From the NCBI GenBank assembly GCA_963924555.1, contig OZ004590.1, positions 3,318,501 through 3,382,500 of the forward strand: a stretch of DNA of 64,000 bases. The letters run 5' to 3'. The notes beneath the pieces were generated by a model. That model was not told the origin of the DNA, made no database searches, and saw only the letters and a list, made by a program, of their open reading frames with translations. Of the stretch, positions 1 through 9,253 are shown one piece after another; the stretch's first letter is position 1, and each line of letters starts with the position of its first letter. This DNA comes from Crambe crambe. Lineage: Eukaryota > Porifera > Demospongiae > Poecilosclerida > Crambeidae. Position numbers and translations under genes: made by a program.

Positions 1-1
1 A

Positions 2-3000
2 CTTTTCCCAGATGGAAAGTTTGGAAAATATCACCCTCGCAGTGTGAAAATTTCCCACAGCGAATATATAAAGACCCGCCTCTTTAATAAAGACCCTCGA
101 TTCAGAAAGGAGCCTCGCTACATATTTTACTTGCTTTGGCAGAAAGAAATGAGGGAAATTTCAGCGGGTGTTTACAACCTACTGAAATCTTCAAAATCAC
201 ACTCAATGACCGTTGGCAACTTATTGGACAAGGTGGGAGCAAATGACGAACACCTGGAATCCAATTTATCCACTATGCTTCAGTCAGTCCGTGGCACAAA
301 GCAGTATTGGTATGTGCGGCAGAGTGATCTGAGGTGTATGGTACGCGAATACGGTTCACCAACTCTCTTCCTCACATTCAGCTGTGCCGAGTATGAATCT
401 TATGACATTGTAAGCTATCTCAGGTCTTTGAATGATGTGTCTGATAGTTACAATATAGGAAAGCTATGCACAGAGGACCCTGTTTCTGTCTCTAGGCAGT
501 TTTCGCACAAATTTCATGCTTTCTTCCAAAAAGTGTTGATCAAAGGTGAGGTTTTGGGCTGTGTAGACCATTACTTTTGGAAAAAAGAGTACCAAGCACG
601 TGGTGCTCCCCATTTCCACGTACTTTTGTGGATACGTGATGCACCTGTGATTGGTAAGGACGATCCAGACAAAATCCTGGCCTGGATTCAGGAAAGAATT
701 ACTTGCCACATCCCAGAAAAGGAAAGTAATCCTGAACTGAATTCACTGGTCACGAGATACCAAATGCACAAGTGCAGTGCTTATTGCAGACGACGAGTCA
801 AGCGTGGTTCTATCTATACAACCACTTGCAAATTCAATTTTCCTCGTGAGCCCTGTGAAAATGCAGTGCTACATTGTGTGGAAGAAAAGCTCAAAAAGCG
901 CCAAAAAATTTATCAGCTCCCACGGACAGAGTCCAAGACAAGGGTGAATGATTATAATCCCCTTCTTTTGTTGCTGTGGAAGGCTAACATTGACATACAG
1001 TTTGTGGCCGAGTCCTCCTTGGCTCTCAGCTATTATGTCACTGCCTATGTTACCAAAGCTGAAAGAAGCACCTTGCAGGAAGTATGGAATGAGGTAAGTG
1101 ATAACAAGAGTGTCTACAGTCGTTTGTGGAGCTTTGGTGTGAGAGCCCTCCGCTCTCGAGAATGTGGCTTATATGAAGCCAGCGATTTATTAATAGGTGA
1201 TCACCTATGTGAAAAATCGACCACTGTGAAGTGGATCTGTGTCAAGATGCCTCACAAGAGAAGTCGCAGGTTGAAAAACCATAGTGTGTTGCAGGAAATT
1301 GCAGACGAGAATCCAGAGAGTGAGGACATCTTTGAGGATGACCTCTTCAATACCCACTATCCCAAAAGACCAGCTGATCTGGAGGATGTCTGCCTGCATG
1401 ACTTTGTAGCCAATTATGATTGGTACAGCAAGGATCGTAATGGCGATAGGATTTACAGGAGGCTGACAAAACCTAGACTTGTGAATCACAAGCTCTATGA
1501 TCCAAACAAAGAAGAGGAGAGGGAAGACTTCTATTATTCCCTCGTACTTCTTTTCGTTCCCTTTAGAAATGAGGCTTCCTTGCTCCAGGAGAATGAAAAA
1601 CCAGAGGAAGCATTCAACCGCCTCTTACCTTCCAATGAGAGCTGCTCAGAGTATCACTCTAGATTGCAGAAGATATTGAAAGCACGGGAGGCTCTGAAGA
1701 AAATCAATGATGCAAGAGAGGCAAATAATGATAATGAGGGAACCAACAAGGAAGATCATGACGAACCAGAGTTGCTAGGTCAGGCAAAGTCAGCAATGCT
1801 GGATGCATTGCACATGAACGCCAAAAAGCCTGATAAACTCACCTTACAAGAAAGAGTCATGATGTTGAATTCTGATCAGAGGAGGATCTTTGAACGTGTA
1901 AAGGACCACCTCCTTCATCAAGTACAGCATGAAGCTGACGAATGTAATTGTGAATTTGAACCACTTTGCATGTTCATAAGTGGTGTCGGAGGAACTGGCA
2001 AATCGTTTCTCATTGAAGCTCTGAAACAGCTCATAGATGGCATTTGGACGTCTGATGATTTGACGTGTGCAGTTGCTGCACCTACTGGTTTGGCTGCCTT
2101 CAATGTTGGTGGAGTAACCATCCATAGGCTCTTTCAATTGCCTATAGAACATGAAGGCAAAGAGGCTGGTTACTGGTCTCTTTCAAAAGCCTCACAGAAA
2201 ATAATGAAGACCGTGCTTCGTGGTCTCAAAATGATTATTGTAGATGAAGTGTCCATGGTTTCCAGTCTCAACCTTGCATACATGCACCTGAGACTTGAGG
2301 AACTATTTGGTGGACACAGTTGGTTCGGTGGGAAAAATGTTATATTTGTAGGTGATTTGCTTCAGTTGCAGCCTGTTAACGGTAGTCCTGTGTTTGAAAT
2401 GATATCCAAAAAATCACTATGTCACAAACTTGGCTGTACGACATCAGTGAACATATGGAAAAGTTCCATCAAATACGATGAGCTCACCATCAATGAGAGA
2501 CAAAAGAAAGACAGGGAGTTCTCACAAATGCTGGACAGTGTGAGGCGAGGTTCTCCAACTGAGGAAACACTATGCACACTCCAAGAACGTGTTACTGACC
2601 GTTCTGTACCTGAACTCTTTCGTGATCTTAAGAACTCAGACATGAATCCTGTCTGTCTTTTCCCCACCAGAGAGCAGTGCGACCAAGTCAACAATGAAAT
2701 GCTTGGAAGCCTGGACTCAGAAATATATAAAATATCGTGCACTGACGAAGTTGATGAAACAAAGAGCAAAAGCAAGTGGAACAAGAAAGCAGCTGAGAAG
2801 CTAGAGAAACTAAACAAAGACTGCAATAACACTGCAGGATTAGAAGCAGTGCTGAAACTAGCTGTTGGTGCACGTGTCATGCTGAGACGTAACATTGATA
2901 TAGAAACAGGTTTGGTCAATGGAGCCATTGGCACAGTTATAGCAATCTCAGCAAGATGTATCTCTGTTCAATTTGACCACATCAATGATCCATGTGATAT

Positions 3001-4666
3001 TGAAAAGGTAAAAACAAAGTTCATGGTGATGAAAAATTACTTTGTCTACCGTGAGCAATTTCCCCTTATCCTTGCCTATGCAGTTACAATTCACAAATGC
3101 CAAGGTTTATCCTTGGATTGTGCTATCATAGACTTATCAAGCAAGGTATTTGCTGATGGCATGGCTTACGTAGCACTCTCAAGGGTGAAATCGCTTCTTG
3201 GGTTGCACCTAATTTCTCTGGACAAAGACTCAATCAGGGTCAATAGGAAAAGCATCATGGAAATCAATAGACTGAGGGAAATGTATAGAAAAGACCTTCC
3301 TCTGTATGATGTGCCAGCACCAAGAACTCGCTCCAAGCGCAAGCTTACTGGTACTTCTGAACAAATTGAGCCCAATGCTAAGAAGAGAAGGGTTGACAAC
3401 CCTATCAAAGCCAATCCTATCAACTCTCAGCTGGAACAAAGGGTATGGCCTTTCAAATTTCATTCAGTCGATGAGCAATGGCAGCGCAATGCTTGTGCCT
3501 CCCTTGGTCTCCAGTTTGAGAGAAGCAATGGAGCGAGTCCAGGTAGTGGCAGTTTGCCTCTCACTTGTCCAGACAAGAATAAAATTAAGACAATAGTTGG
3601 AGACGGAAATTGCATGTTTCGATCTCTGTCTTATATTATCACGGGTTCACAAGCCCAACATGGGAGGCTACGTACAAAAATTATTCAGCACATGCATGAT
3701 ATCGCTCCCCTTATTATAGGACATATCAGGGGCCGTTCTCAAGATAGATACACCACTGTTGGGGAATACATACAGGGCAGTGGAATGGACAAAACTGGTG
3801 TGTGGGGCACTGATATAGAATTACTAACCCTTGCCCACTTACTAAAAACATGCATATTCTCTTATGACACACAAAGGGACACCTGGGATAGGTTCAAACC
3901 TAGCAGCATAGACAAGACAGTGAAAACAGACTTAGCATCAAGTTCCCTGTATCTAAGACACCCACAAGCTCATTATGAGGTTGTTCTTGCTGTTGAACCT
4001 TTGATAAATTCAAACCCACCTCAATCCAATGAACCAGATGAAAAGAAAGCAGACCATAGCAGTGGTAACAGCATTCCCACAAGCAATCACATAGATGGAA
4101 ACATAATATTACAGGAAGAGTGGCCAGAGTGTAGATTCCATTCAGTGGACGAAGAGTGGCAAAAAGTTGCATGTGGTGTACTAAATATTCCATATCATTG
4201 CAAAAATGGATTAAGTCGGGGTGGTGCCAATGTAATTCTGACACGTCCAGATAAGATGCAAAAAATTATAGCAGATGGCAATTGTCTGTTTCGGTGTCTT
4301 TCCCACATAGTAACGGGAACTCAAAGACATCATGTAGCTGTACGTTTGGCCATAATAGAACACTTGCAAAGAATTCCTGGGTTCTTGGGCACCTATGGCT
4401 ATAAAAGTGTTAATGACTACTTGAATAGAACCAATATGGACAAAATAAACACTTGGGGTACTGATATCGAAATGTTTGCTTTTGCACATTTGCTAAATAC
4501 TCCAATATATTCATTTGTTAAAAATTTAAATGATTGGCATAAATATCCCCCCTCCCGGATAAATCTAACCATGTATGATGATGTCACATGTGATGATGTC
4601 ACACAAAAGGCAATGTACATAAGATTTCATTCTGAACACTTTGAAGTCGTATGCTCAGTCTTATAA
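2..4666 (+). CDS. Helitron Rep-helicase with two C-terminal OTU domains (5' end outside window)
   Basis: The reading frame is open from base 2; the first in-window Met is at 44, but the in-frame residues before it read like the same protein, so the true start lies upstream. Counting from that Met (1540 residues): a Rep/HUH nuclease region with the H-x-H motif at residues 190-192 (GAPHFHVLLW) and the tyrosine motif YYVTAYVTK near 328-336; a PIF1-type SF1 helicase with Walker A GVGGTGKS near 647, Walker B IIVDEVS near 730 and the late motifs AVTIHKCQG and YVALSRV; then two OTU cysteine protease domains, each with DGNC (residues 1187-1190 and 1411-1414) and a late catalytic-type His (about 1310 and 1532). 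Rep plus helicase defines the autonomous Helitron protein (rolling-circle transposition in the nucleus). OTU domains are known in some Helitrons; two in tandem with both Cys/His sets kept is less usual. No stop or frameshift over 4.6 kb suggests a recent insertion. Confidence 0.93.
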   Translation, partial: LFPDGKFGKYHPRSVKISHSEYIKTRLFNKDPRFRKEPRYIFYLLWQKEMREISAGVYNLLKSSKSHSMTVGNLLDKVGANDEHLESNLSTMLQSVRGTKQYWYVRQSDLRCMVREYGSPTLFLTFSCAEYESYDIVSYLRSLNDVSDSYNIGKLCTEDPVSVSRQFSHKFHAFFQKVLIKGEVLGCVDHYFWKKEYQARGAPHFHVLLWIRDAPVIGKDDPDKILAWIQERITCHIPEKESNPELNSLVTRYQMHKCSAYCRRRVKRGSIYTTTCKFNFPREPCENAVLHCVEEKLKKRQKIYQLPRTESKTRVNDYNPLLLLLWKANIDIQFVAESSLALSYYVTAYVTKAERSTLQEVWNEVSDNKSVYSRLWSFGVRALRSRECGLYEASDLLIGDHLCEKSTTVKWICVKMPHKRSRRLKNHSVLQEIADENPESEDIFEDDLFNTHYPKRPADLEDVCLHDFVANYDWYSKDRNGDRIYRRLTKPRLVNHKLYDPNKEEEREDFYYSLVLLFVPFRNEASLLQENEKPEEAFNRLLPSNESCSEYHSRLQKILKAREALKKINDAREANNDNEGTNKEDHDEPELLGQAKSAMLDALHMNAKKPDKLTLQERVMMLNSDQRRIFERVKDHLLHQVQHEADECNCEFEPLCMFISGVGGTGKSFLIEALKQLIDGIWTSDDLTCAVAAPTGLAAFNVGGVTIHRLFQLPIEHEGKEAGYWSLSKASQKIMKTVLRGLKMIIVDEVSMVSSLNLAYMHLRLEELFGGHSWFGGKNVIFVGDLLQLQPVNGSPVFEMISKKSLCHKLGCTTSVNIWKSSIKYDELTINERQKKDREFSQMLDSVRRGSPTEETLCTLQERVTDRSVPELFRDLKNSDMNPVCLFPTREQCDQVNNEMLGSLDSEIYKISCTDEVDETKSKSKWNKKAAEKLEKLNKDCNNTAGLEAVLKLAVGARVMLRRNIDIETGLVNGAIGTVIAISARCISVQFDHINDPCDIEKVKTKFMVMKNYFVYREQFPLILAYAVTIHKCQGLSLDCAIIDLSSKVFADGMAYVALSRVKSLLGLHLISLDKDSIRVNRKSIMEINRLREMYRKDLPLYDVPAPRTRSKRKLTGTSEQIEPNAKKRRVDNPIKANPINSQLEQRVWPFKFHSVDEQWQRNACASLGLQFERSNGASPGSGSLPLTCPDKNKIKTIVGDGNCMFRSLSYIITGSQAQHGRLRTKIIQHMHDIAPLIIGHIRGRSQDRYTTVGEYIQGSGMDKTGVWGTDIELLTLAHLLKTCIFSYDTQRDTWDRFKPSSIDKTVKTDLASSSLYLRHPQAHYEVVLAVEPLINSNPPQSNEPDEKKADHSSGNSIPTSNHIDGNIILQEEWPECRFHSVDEEWQKVACGVLNIPYHCKNGLSRGGANVILTRPDKMQKIIADGNCLFRCLSHIVTGTQRHHVAVRLAIIEHLQRIPGFLGTYGYKSVNDYLNRTNMDKINTWGTDIEMFAFAHLLNTPIYSFVKNLNDWHKYPPSRINLTMYDDVTCDDVTQKAMYIRFHSEHFEVVCSVL

Positions 4667-5925
4667 TTACTTGAATACCTTCACTATGATGATTGTGTGT
4701 CAGTGCTACTTATTGCACATCACAAAGTATACTTGGCAATTATGCCAGTTGTTATACAGCATCATCATGTATAGCCTGCTGTGTATAAGCACCAGGAGCA
4801 ACACCACAATGGCACTTCCCAGCTTATTTATATGATTGAAGGAAGAAGTACTGTAGAGAAGGATAATGATTACAACAGTGCAGGGGGGTGCCACTTGAAA
4901 CGTTGGGACACAGCTGGAAGTAAAAAGGTGGTGTTGCATAAAGAATGGCATCATTATAGTGTACTGGCGCACATTAACACATAGGCCAGATGTCATTCAC
5001 TTCCAGTTTAACTGTATATGTATGGATATGGATATATGTAAAAGTCCCAACGAGCACTGATCCTTTCTCTGTATAGGCAACAGTACTTAACACAGACTCA
5101 CAGGCTAAAAAACTTGGTGCCACTGTATGGTAACATACAGTACAAGTTAAAATCAAACCATTCGTGCAAAATTTATTTCGCATTTAACGTTTGTGCTCAT
5201 GCACATCAAGTAACTCGGGTTTACAGCTATAGCTAATGCATTTTTACTGTTCTTCAGTGTTTAATCTTTCAGGCTCCAAAATTATATTTTATAAGAATAT
5301 GGGGTAAGCAGTCATAGCAGCTACATCTTACTGTTTCCTGAGAAAATCCAACTTCATTTTATAGCTATTAGTCCTATGGAGGGTCATGCATGTCAAGGTT
5401 TGCAGCTGGCTATTCATGCAAAAATGCAAGGCATTATTATGTCAGATTCAGTTATTCTATCAAAAATGAAATTTAATTGTGCGAACATTTTGATTTTAAC
5501 TTGTACATATGAATTAAAGCGGAGGGCAGAGAACTTGACTGCTCTGACAGTGATTAGAAGAGTACTGAGACATTTTTATAAACCTGAATGTGTTCTATGT
5601 ACTTGGTTGCACCATGCTGAAGAGCTCCAAATAGAGCGAAACAGTCGAATTGCCACTTTCCTCTTTAACAGAGGGGCAATCAATCACACCATGCTTATAA
5701 TGCATGCTGTGTGGTCGATTGTCCATGGTTACCAAGTACAAAATTTATATTTCATACCCCACATGCGCTGCATGTGGGGAAGGAGCAATTTGTCATAATA
5801 ATAGCTATGTCTCCTCAAAGTTTCATGATCTTATATATGTAGCTAGTCCACCCTTTGACATGTAGCTACCAAGGACTTAAGCAGGGGAGCTAGTGCTAAA
5901 AATTTAATTTAAAAAAAGAGAGAAA
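4667..5925. other. Helitron 3' flank, no recognised gene
   Basis: AT-rich DNA after the Helitron stop. A 140-codon open frame at 5376-5798 matches nothing I recognise, has low-complexity composition and overlaps the hairpin at 5757-5779, so I treat it as chance. The Helitron 3' terminus probably lies in this stretch. Confidence 0.5.
5757..5779. other. Perfect 23-bp hairpin, candidate Helitron 3' subterminal hairpin
   Basis: Arms CCCCACATGC and GCATGTGGGG flank a 3-base centre. It is GC-rich inside very AT-rich DNA and lies about 1.1 kb after the Helitron ORF on the same side as its 3' end. Helitrons usually carry such a hairpin just before the 3' terminus. I do not see a clear CTRR within the usual 10-12 bases after it, so the assignment is tentative. 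Confidence 0.4.
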
Positions 5926-6720
5926 ACAAGTAAGGGAAAAAACATTTAAAAAAAATGAAAGGTGATGTAGGGATGACAAAAAACAGTGTACAAAAAAATA
6001 AAGAAACAAGGGAAGAAATTGTGGAAAGAAAAAGGTTTGACTTATTATCATCCCTACATCAAGCCTATGAATGGAATTATTGTACGTAGCTAGCTATAGT
6101 CACTTAGACTATTATACTCTTCCCCTACCTTCTACTCTTCCTCCACCTTCTCTTCCTGTACAATAATGTCTTATCTATGCTCTGATTACATGGAGTGTAT
6201 ACGTACAGTCATCCCACCTCCCATTGATTCATTCAATTTTCACACTAAATTGTTTTCATTACCAAAAAGGCTGCATAACTATGGACAATTGCATAATTCA
6301 TGATTCATTTAATTCACTGGTACAATTGAATGTAGCTACTCATTTCACTGCATGTACTTGGTGCTCACAATTCAACCTCTGATAAAGGGTACTGAAAGGA
6401 CAGTCTCAACAACCTAAAGCATGCTAACATCCTCCATGCTAAGAGTGACTGCTAATAGATTTCACCTCTGAAAGAGGGGAGAGCCTCTAATATTCTACTA
6501 TTAGGGAGGTTTCAATATTATAGTCAGATGCCAGTAGCTATTTTGGTAGATGTCAATTAGCTACAATAATTCCATTCATAGGCTTGATGTAGGGATGATA
6601 ATAAGTCAAACCTTTTTCTTTCCACAATTTCTTCCCTTGTTTCTTTATTTTTTTGTACACTGTTTTTTGTCATCCCTACATCACCTTTCATTTTTTTTAA
6701 ATGTTTTTTCCCTTACTTGT
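5926..6720. mobile_element. Foldback/MITE-like element, ~158-bp inverted arms
   Basis: Left arm 5926-6083 begins ACAAGTAAGGGAAAAAACAT and is repeated almost exactly, inverted, at 6562-6720, which ends in CCCTTACTTGT. Each arm holds two copies of the GTAGGGATGA/TCATCCCTAC motif. The ~478-bp centre has no coding potential. I see no clear target duplication. The ends (ACAAGTAA-GG-A-rich) match other foldback elements in this window (20.6, 22.5 and 57.6 kb). Confidence 0.85.
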
Positions 6721-6889
6721 ATATATATAACTAGGGCAATGTTCAACATTCAGTTGACAGCAAGCGAGCAAGCAAGTATTCTTCAACGATTTTCATTTGC
6801 TGTTGAGTATCTGTAGCAATGTGCAGCATTTGATAGTGAGCAATTAAAGTAGCTGATAGGCTTCAGTGCTTGATATTGTTAAGAGTCAT

Positions 6890-7165
6890 AGAGTCATGTA
6901 AGTGGTGGCAGGCAGCTGCATACATGCTTACCTCAAAGCACTTAGATAAGCCTAGTGCCTACAAGCCGCTTAGATAAGCCTCTTGTCAGTCTTGTGCCTG
7001 CTGCCCAAAAGGCTGTAGAAATGTTGAGCTGATAGTTCATTTGTGCTTTGCTGTTGTGTTATGTAGCTAAGTGGCAGGCAGCTGCATGCATAGAAAGCTA
7101 AGTACTTACCACAAAGCACTTGGATATGTCTAGTGCCTACAATCCATTTAGATAAGCCTAGCCCT
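6890..7165. repeat. Dispersed repeat with internal tandem copy
   Basis: Two related units (about 6898-6975 and 7063-7158) share the strings GGCAGCTGCAT, AAAGCACTT and GTGCCTACAA. Related sequence occurs near 26.98-27.12 kb, inverted at 29.49-29.65 kb, and more weakly at 53.1-53.17 kb. No coding capacity seen. Confidence 0.55.
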
Positions 7166-7185
7166 ACTATCCACCTTGCTATAAT

Positions 7186-8856
7186 CATAGATACTATAAA
7201 CTACGTGTACGGGATTGGAAACGGCACATTAACCCGTTGAATCCGTGTCCGAGGGCGTGGCCTTGCTTAACTCTTTATCCGCGAGCAACGTAACGCGGGA
7301 GATTGCCGCTGCATCGAGCTAAGCTAGCTAGGTACTGGTCTCTGTGATCCTCTCTGAGTTACCTATGGCCACTTGCAAGTTAAAGGTTAGCTGACAACTT
7401 ATTATTATTGTATAAAAAAGGAGGGAGAAAATGAAAATTAGGTAGCTAGGTGATATTTAAGTTAGAGGCTATCATATAAAAGCTGCTTGCCATATATAAT
7501 ATGAGCATGGATGCAAATTATGATACCTCTGTGGATAATTGTAAGATTGTAATTGACATGGCTACTAAGTTATATGAGGTATTCAGTAAAGGCTTCTAGA
7601 TTCTATCTCAAAAATCATTTAAAAAGTAACCAAAAGGTATCGAAAATTTTCAAGTAGCTATTAAGGAAAAATTATGAATTGAGTTTCACTTGTGCCGGAG
7701 TTCATCTTCATTTATGGTGAAATTCCTCACGGATTGTGGCATAACCATTGAGCCCCTATTTTATCAGCAACTTACTCTTAACTTATTCATCTCACTGATA
7801 GGAAAAGCATTACCTGTGACAGTTGATGATGATGTACACACTGATATAAAGGAGCTAACATACAAAGAACAGTGTGCAATCAGGTATATTGGAGGCTACA
7901 TAGTCAAATCCATTCACAAAGACTGCACAGTCAAAATTTTTTTAGCTACTTGGACTTGACAACTTACATAACAGTGACAATAACATGGAACCATCTGAAT
8001 CGGAGGAATGGATGTGAGGTTTAATCCGTATTAATGACAGTTTTTATTATACCCTATGTGCCATAGAATATAGTACACGGTACCGTTTTAATATAACAGG
8101 AATCCATGCACATTAACAATATTGTTGAAGATGTTCTGAATGATCGTCTCCCCTAATTTTGCCTCTTTTATATCTCTGCAGATTCGACCCAATCATCACT
8201 AGCACTGTGAGACTGTTGCTGTCCTTTAGCATTGGAATACATACATTTCTTTGACTCATAGCTATAATTCAATTTTAATAATAGTCATTTTCAAAAAAGT
8301 GTAACAAATTAACTGTTTTCTCTAGCATAAAAAGCTTGTCACAAGTACATATGGTAAGCATTGCTCTACCACTTTCAGTAGAGTGGCAGGCATTTTAGCT
8401 AATAGTAATGTAGGAAGTGTTACTACAGTTGAACTGGTTTTTTCATCCAAATTGTTCACTCTGCTGAATGTAATAGTGTTACATGACTTAAAATATGGTT
8501 AAGTACATGTAAGAAACTATTCTCCAGCTAATTTTCATTGTCATTGCTGTTCACTGTGAGTTCTAGGCAAGTTAATGTTACTAACATGCAAAAAAGTAGC
8601 CATTTTCACGGTAACTAGAGTTTATGAACTATTTCTGCAACTCTTTCATGTAAAAGCTTTACATAGTTACCTTGCTAATCCACCGCAGGAACTATTCCTC
8701 CTTTGGAGATGAACTTGGGATGCGTAGAACACGCGAAATTCGCCAAAACAGGAAACTAACTTGTCTAGGAAACCTCGGACAAGGATGAATTATATTGCCA
8801 TATACGGATGCGGGGGCGGGTTTCCAATCCCGTACACGTAGTTTATAGTATCTATG
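7186..8856. mobile_element. TIR DNA transposon (1671 bp) with 7-bp target site duplication
   Basis: The element starts CATAGATACTATAAACTACG and ends with the inverted copy; the terminal inverted repeats match over about 37 bp, followed by a second conserved stretch containing GTCCGAGG. It is flanked on both sides by CTATAAT (7179-7185 and 8857-8863), a 7-bp direct repeat. Inside, an open frame at 7690-7959 encodes EQCAIRYIGGYIVKS, a string typical of C-terminal parts of transposases of P/THAP9-like or hAT-like type; the rest of any transposase is gone. A 7-8 bp duplication fits those superfamilies. It is a non-autonomous, decayed copy. Confidence 0.85.
7690..7959 (+). pseudogene. Transposase remnant inside the TIR element
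   Basis: About 90 codons are open. The second half reads DVHTDIKELTYKEQ and CAIRYIGGYIVKSIHKDC, which resembles the C-terminal helical part of P/THAP9-like or hAT-like transposases. No DDE motifs, DNA-binding domain or start can be found nearby, so it cannot be functional. The superfamily is inferred from a short motif and the length of the flanking target duplication. Confidence 0.5.
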
Positions 8857-8997
8857 CTATAATACAAAGCGGTGTAGAAATCAATCAAGCAATTGCAACT
8901 GGAGCATGCGCATAAATGCACGCGCAGGGGCGCTACTATTGCACGACACGTACGTACGCCTGGGGCATTTTGGAGTGTAGACCTAGATATATATATA

Positions 8998-9131
8998 TAT
9001 ATTTAAAATTTCAATGAGTCATGACCTGAGAGTCAGCTCACTCGCTTCGCTCGCTCGCTGCAATTATATTTAAAATTTGAATGAGTCATGACCTGAGAGT
9101 CAGCTCACTCGCTTCGCTCGCTCGCTGCAAT
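8998..9131. repeat. Tandem duplication of a 67-bp unit upstream of receptor gene 1
   Basis: Units 8998-9064 and 9065-9131 differ at only about two bases. Each contains TGAGTCA (9015-9021 and 9082-9088) and the run CACTCGCTTCGCTCGCTCGC. The repeat ends about 120 bp before the start codon of receptor gene 1. Confidence 0.9.
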
Positions 9132-9165
9132 AACTCTAGCGCTAATTGACTCATGACGTGACGTC
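9015..9165. promoter_or_regulatory. Cluster of bZIP-type sites upstream of receptor gene 1
   Basis: AP-1-type TGASTCA occurs at 9015-9021, 9082-9088 and 9147-9153, and CRE-type TGACGT at 9154-9159 and 9159-9164. Five sites fall within 240 bp of the start codon at 9254. Motif matches are seen directly; binding and a role in expression are inference. Confidence 0.45.
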
Positions 9166-9253
9166 TTGATATTATTAATTATTGACGGAAGTATGATATC
9201 ATGATTCATATCATATCAATCGATATTGAATTCAGCAGCGATATTTGTCTACA

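Noticed and set aside
1844-3463. Minus-strand frames opposite the Helitron ORF
   Set aside because: Shadows of the strong plus-strand coding frame with conserved motifs.
5376-5798. 140-codon open frame as a gene
   Set aside because: No recognisable domain, composition like the flanking DNA, ends in a palindrome, and sits in the probable Helitron tail.
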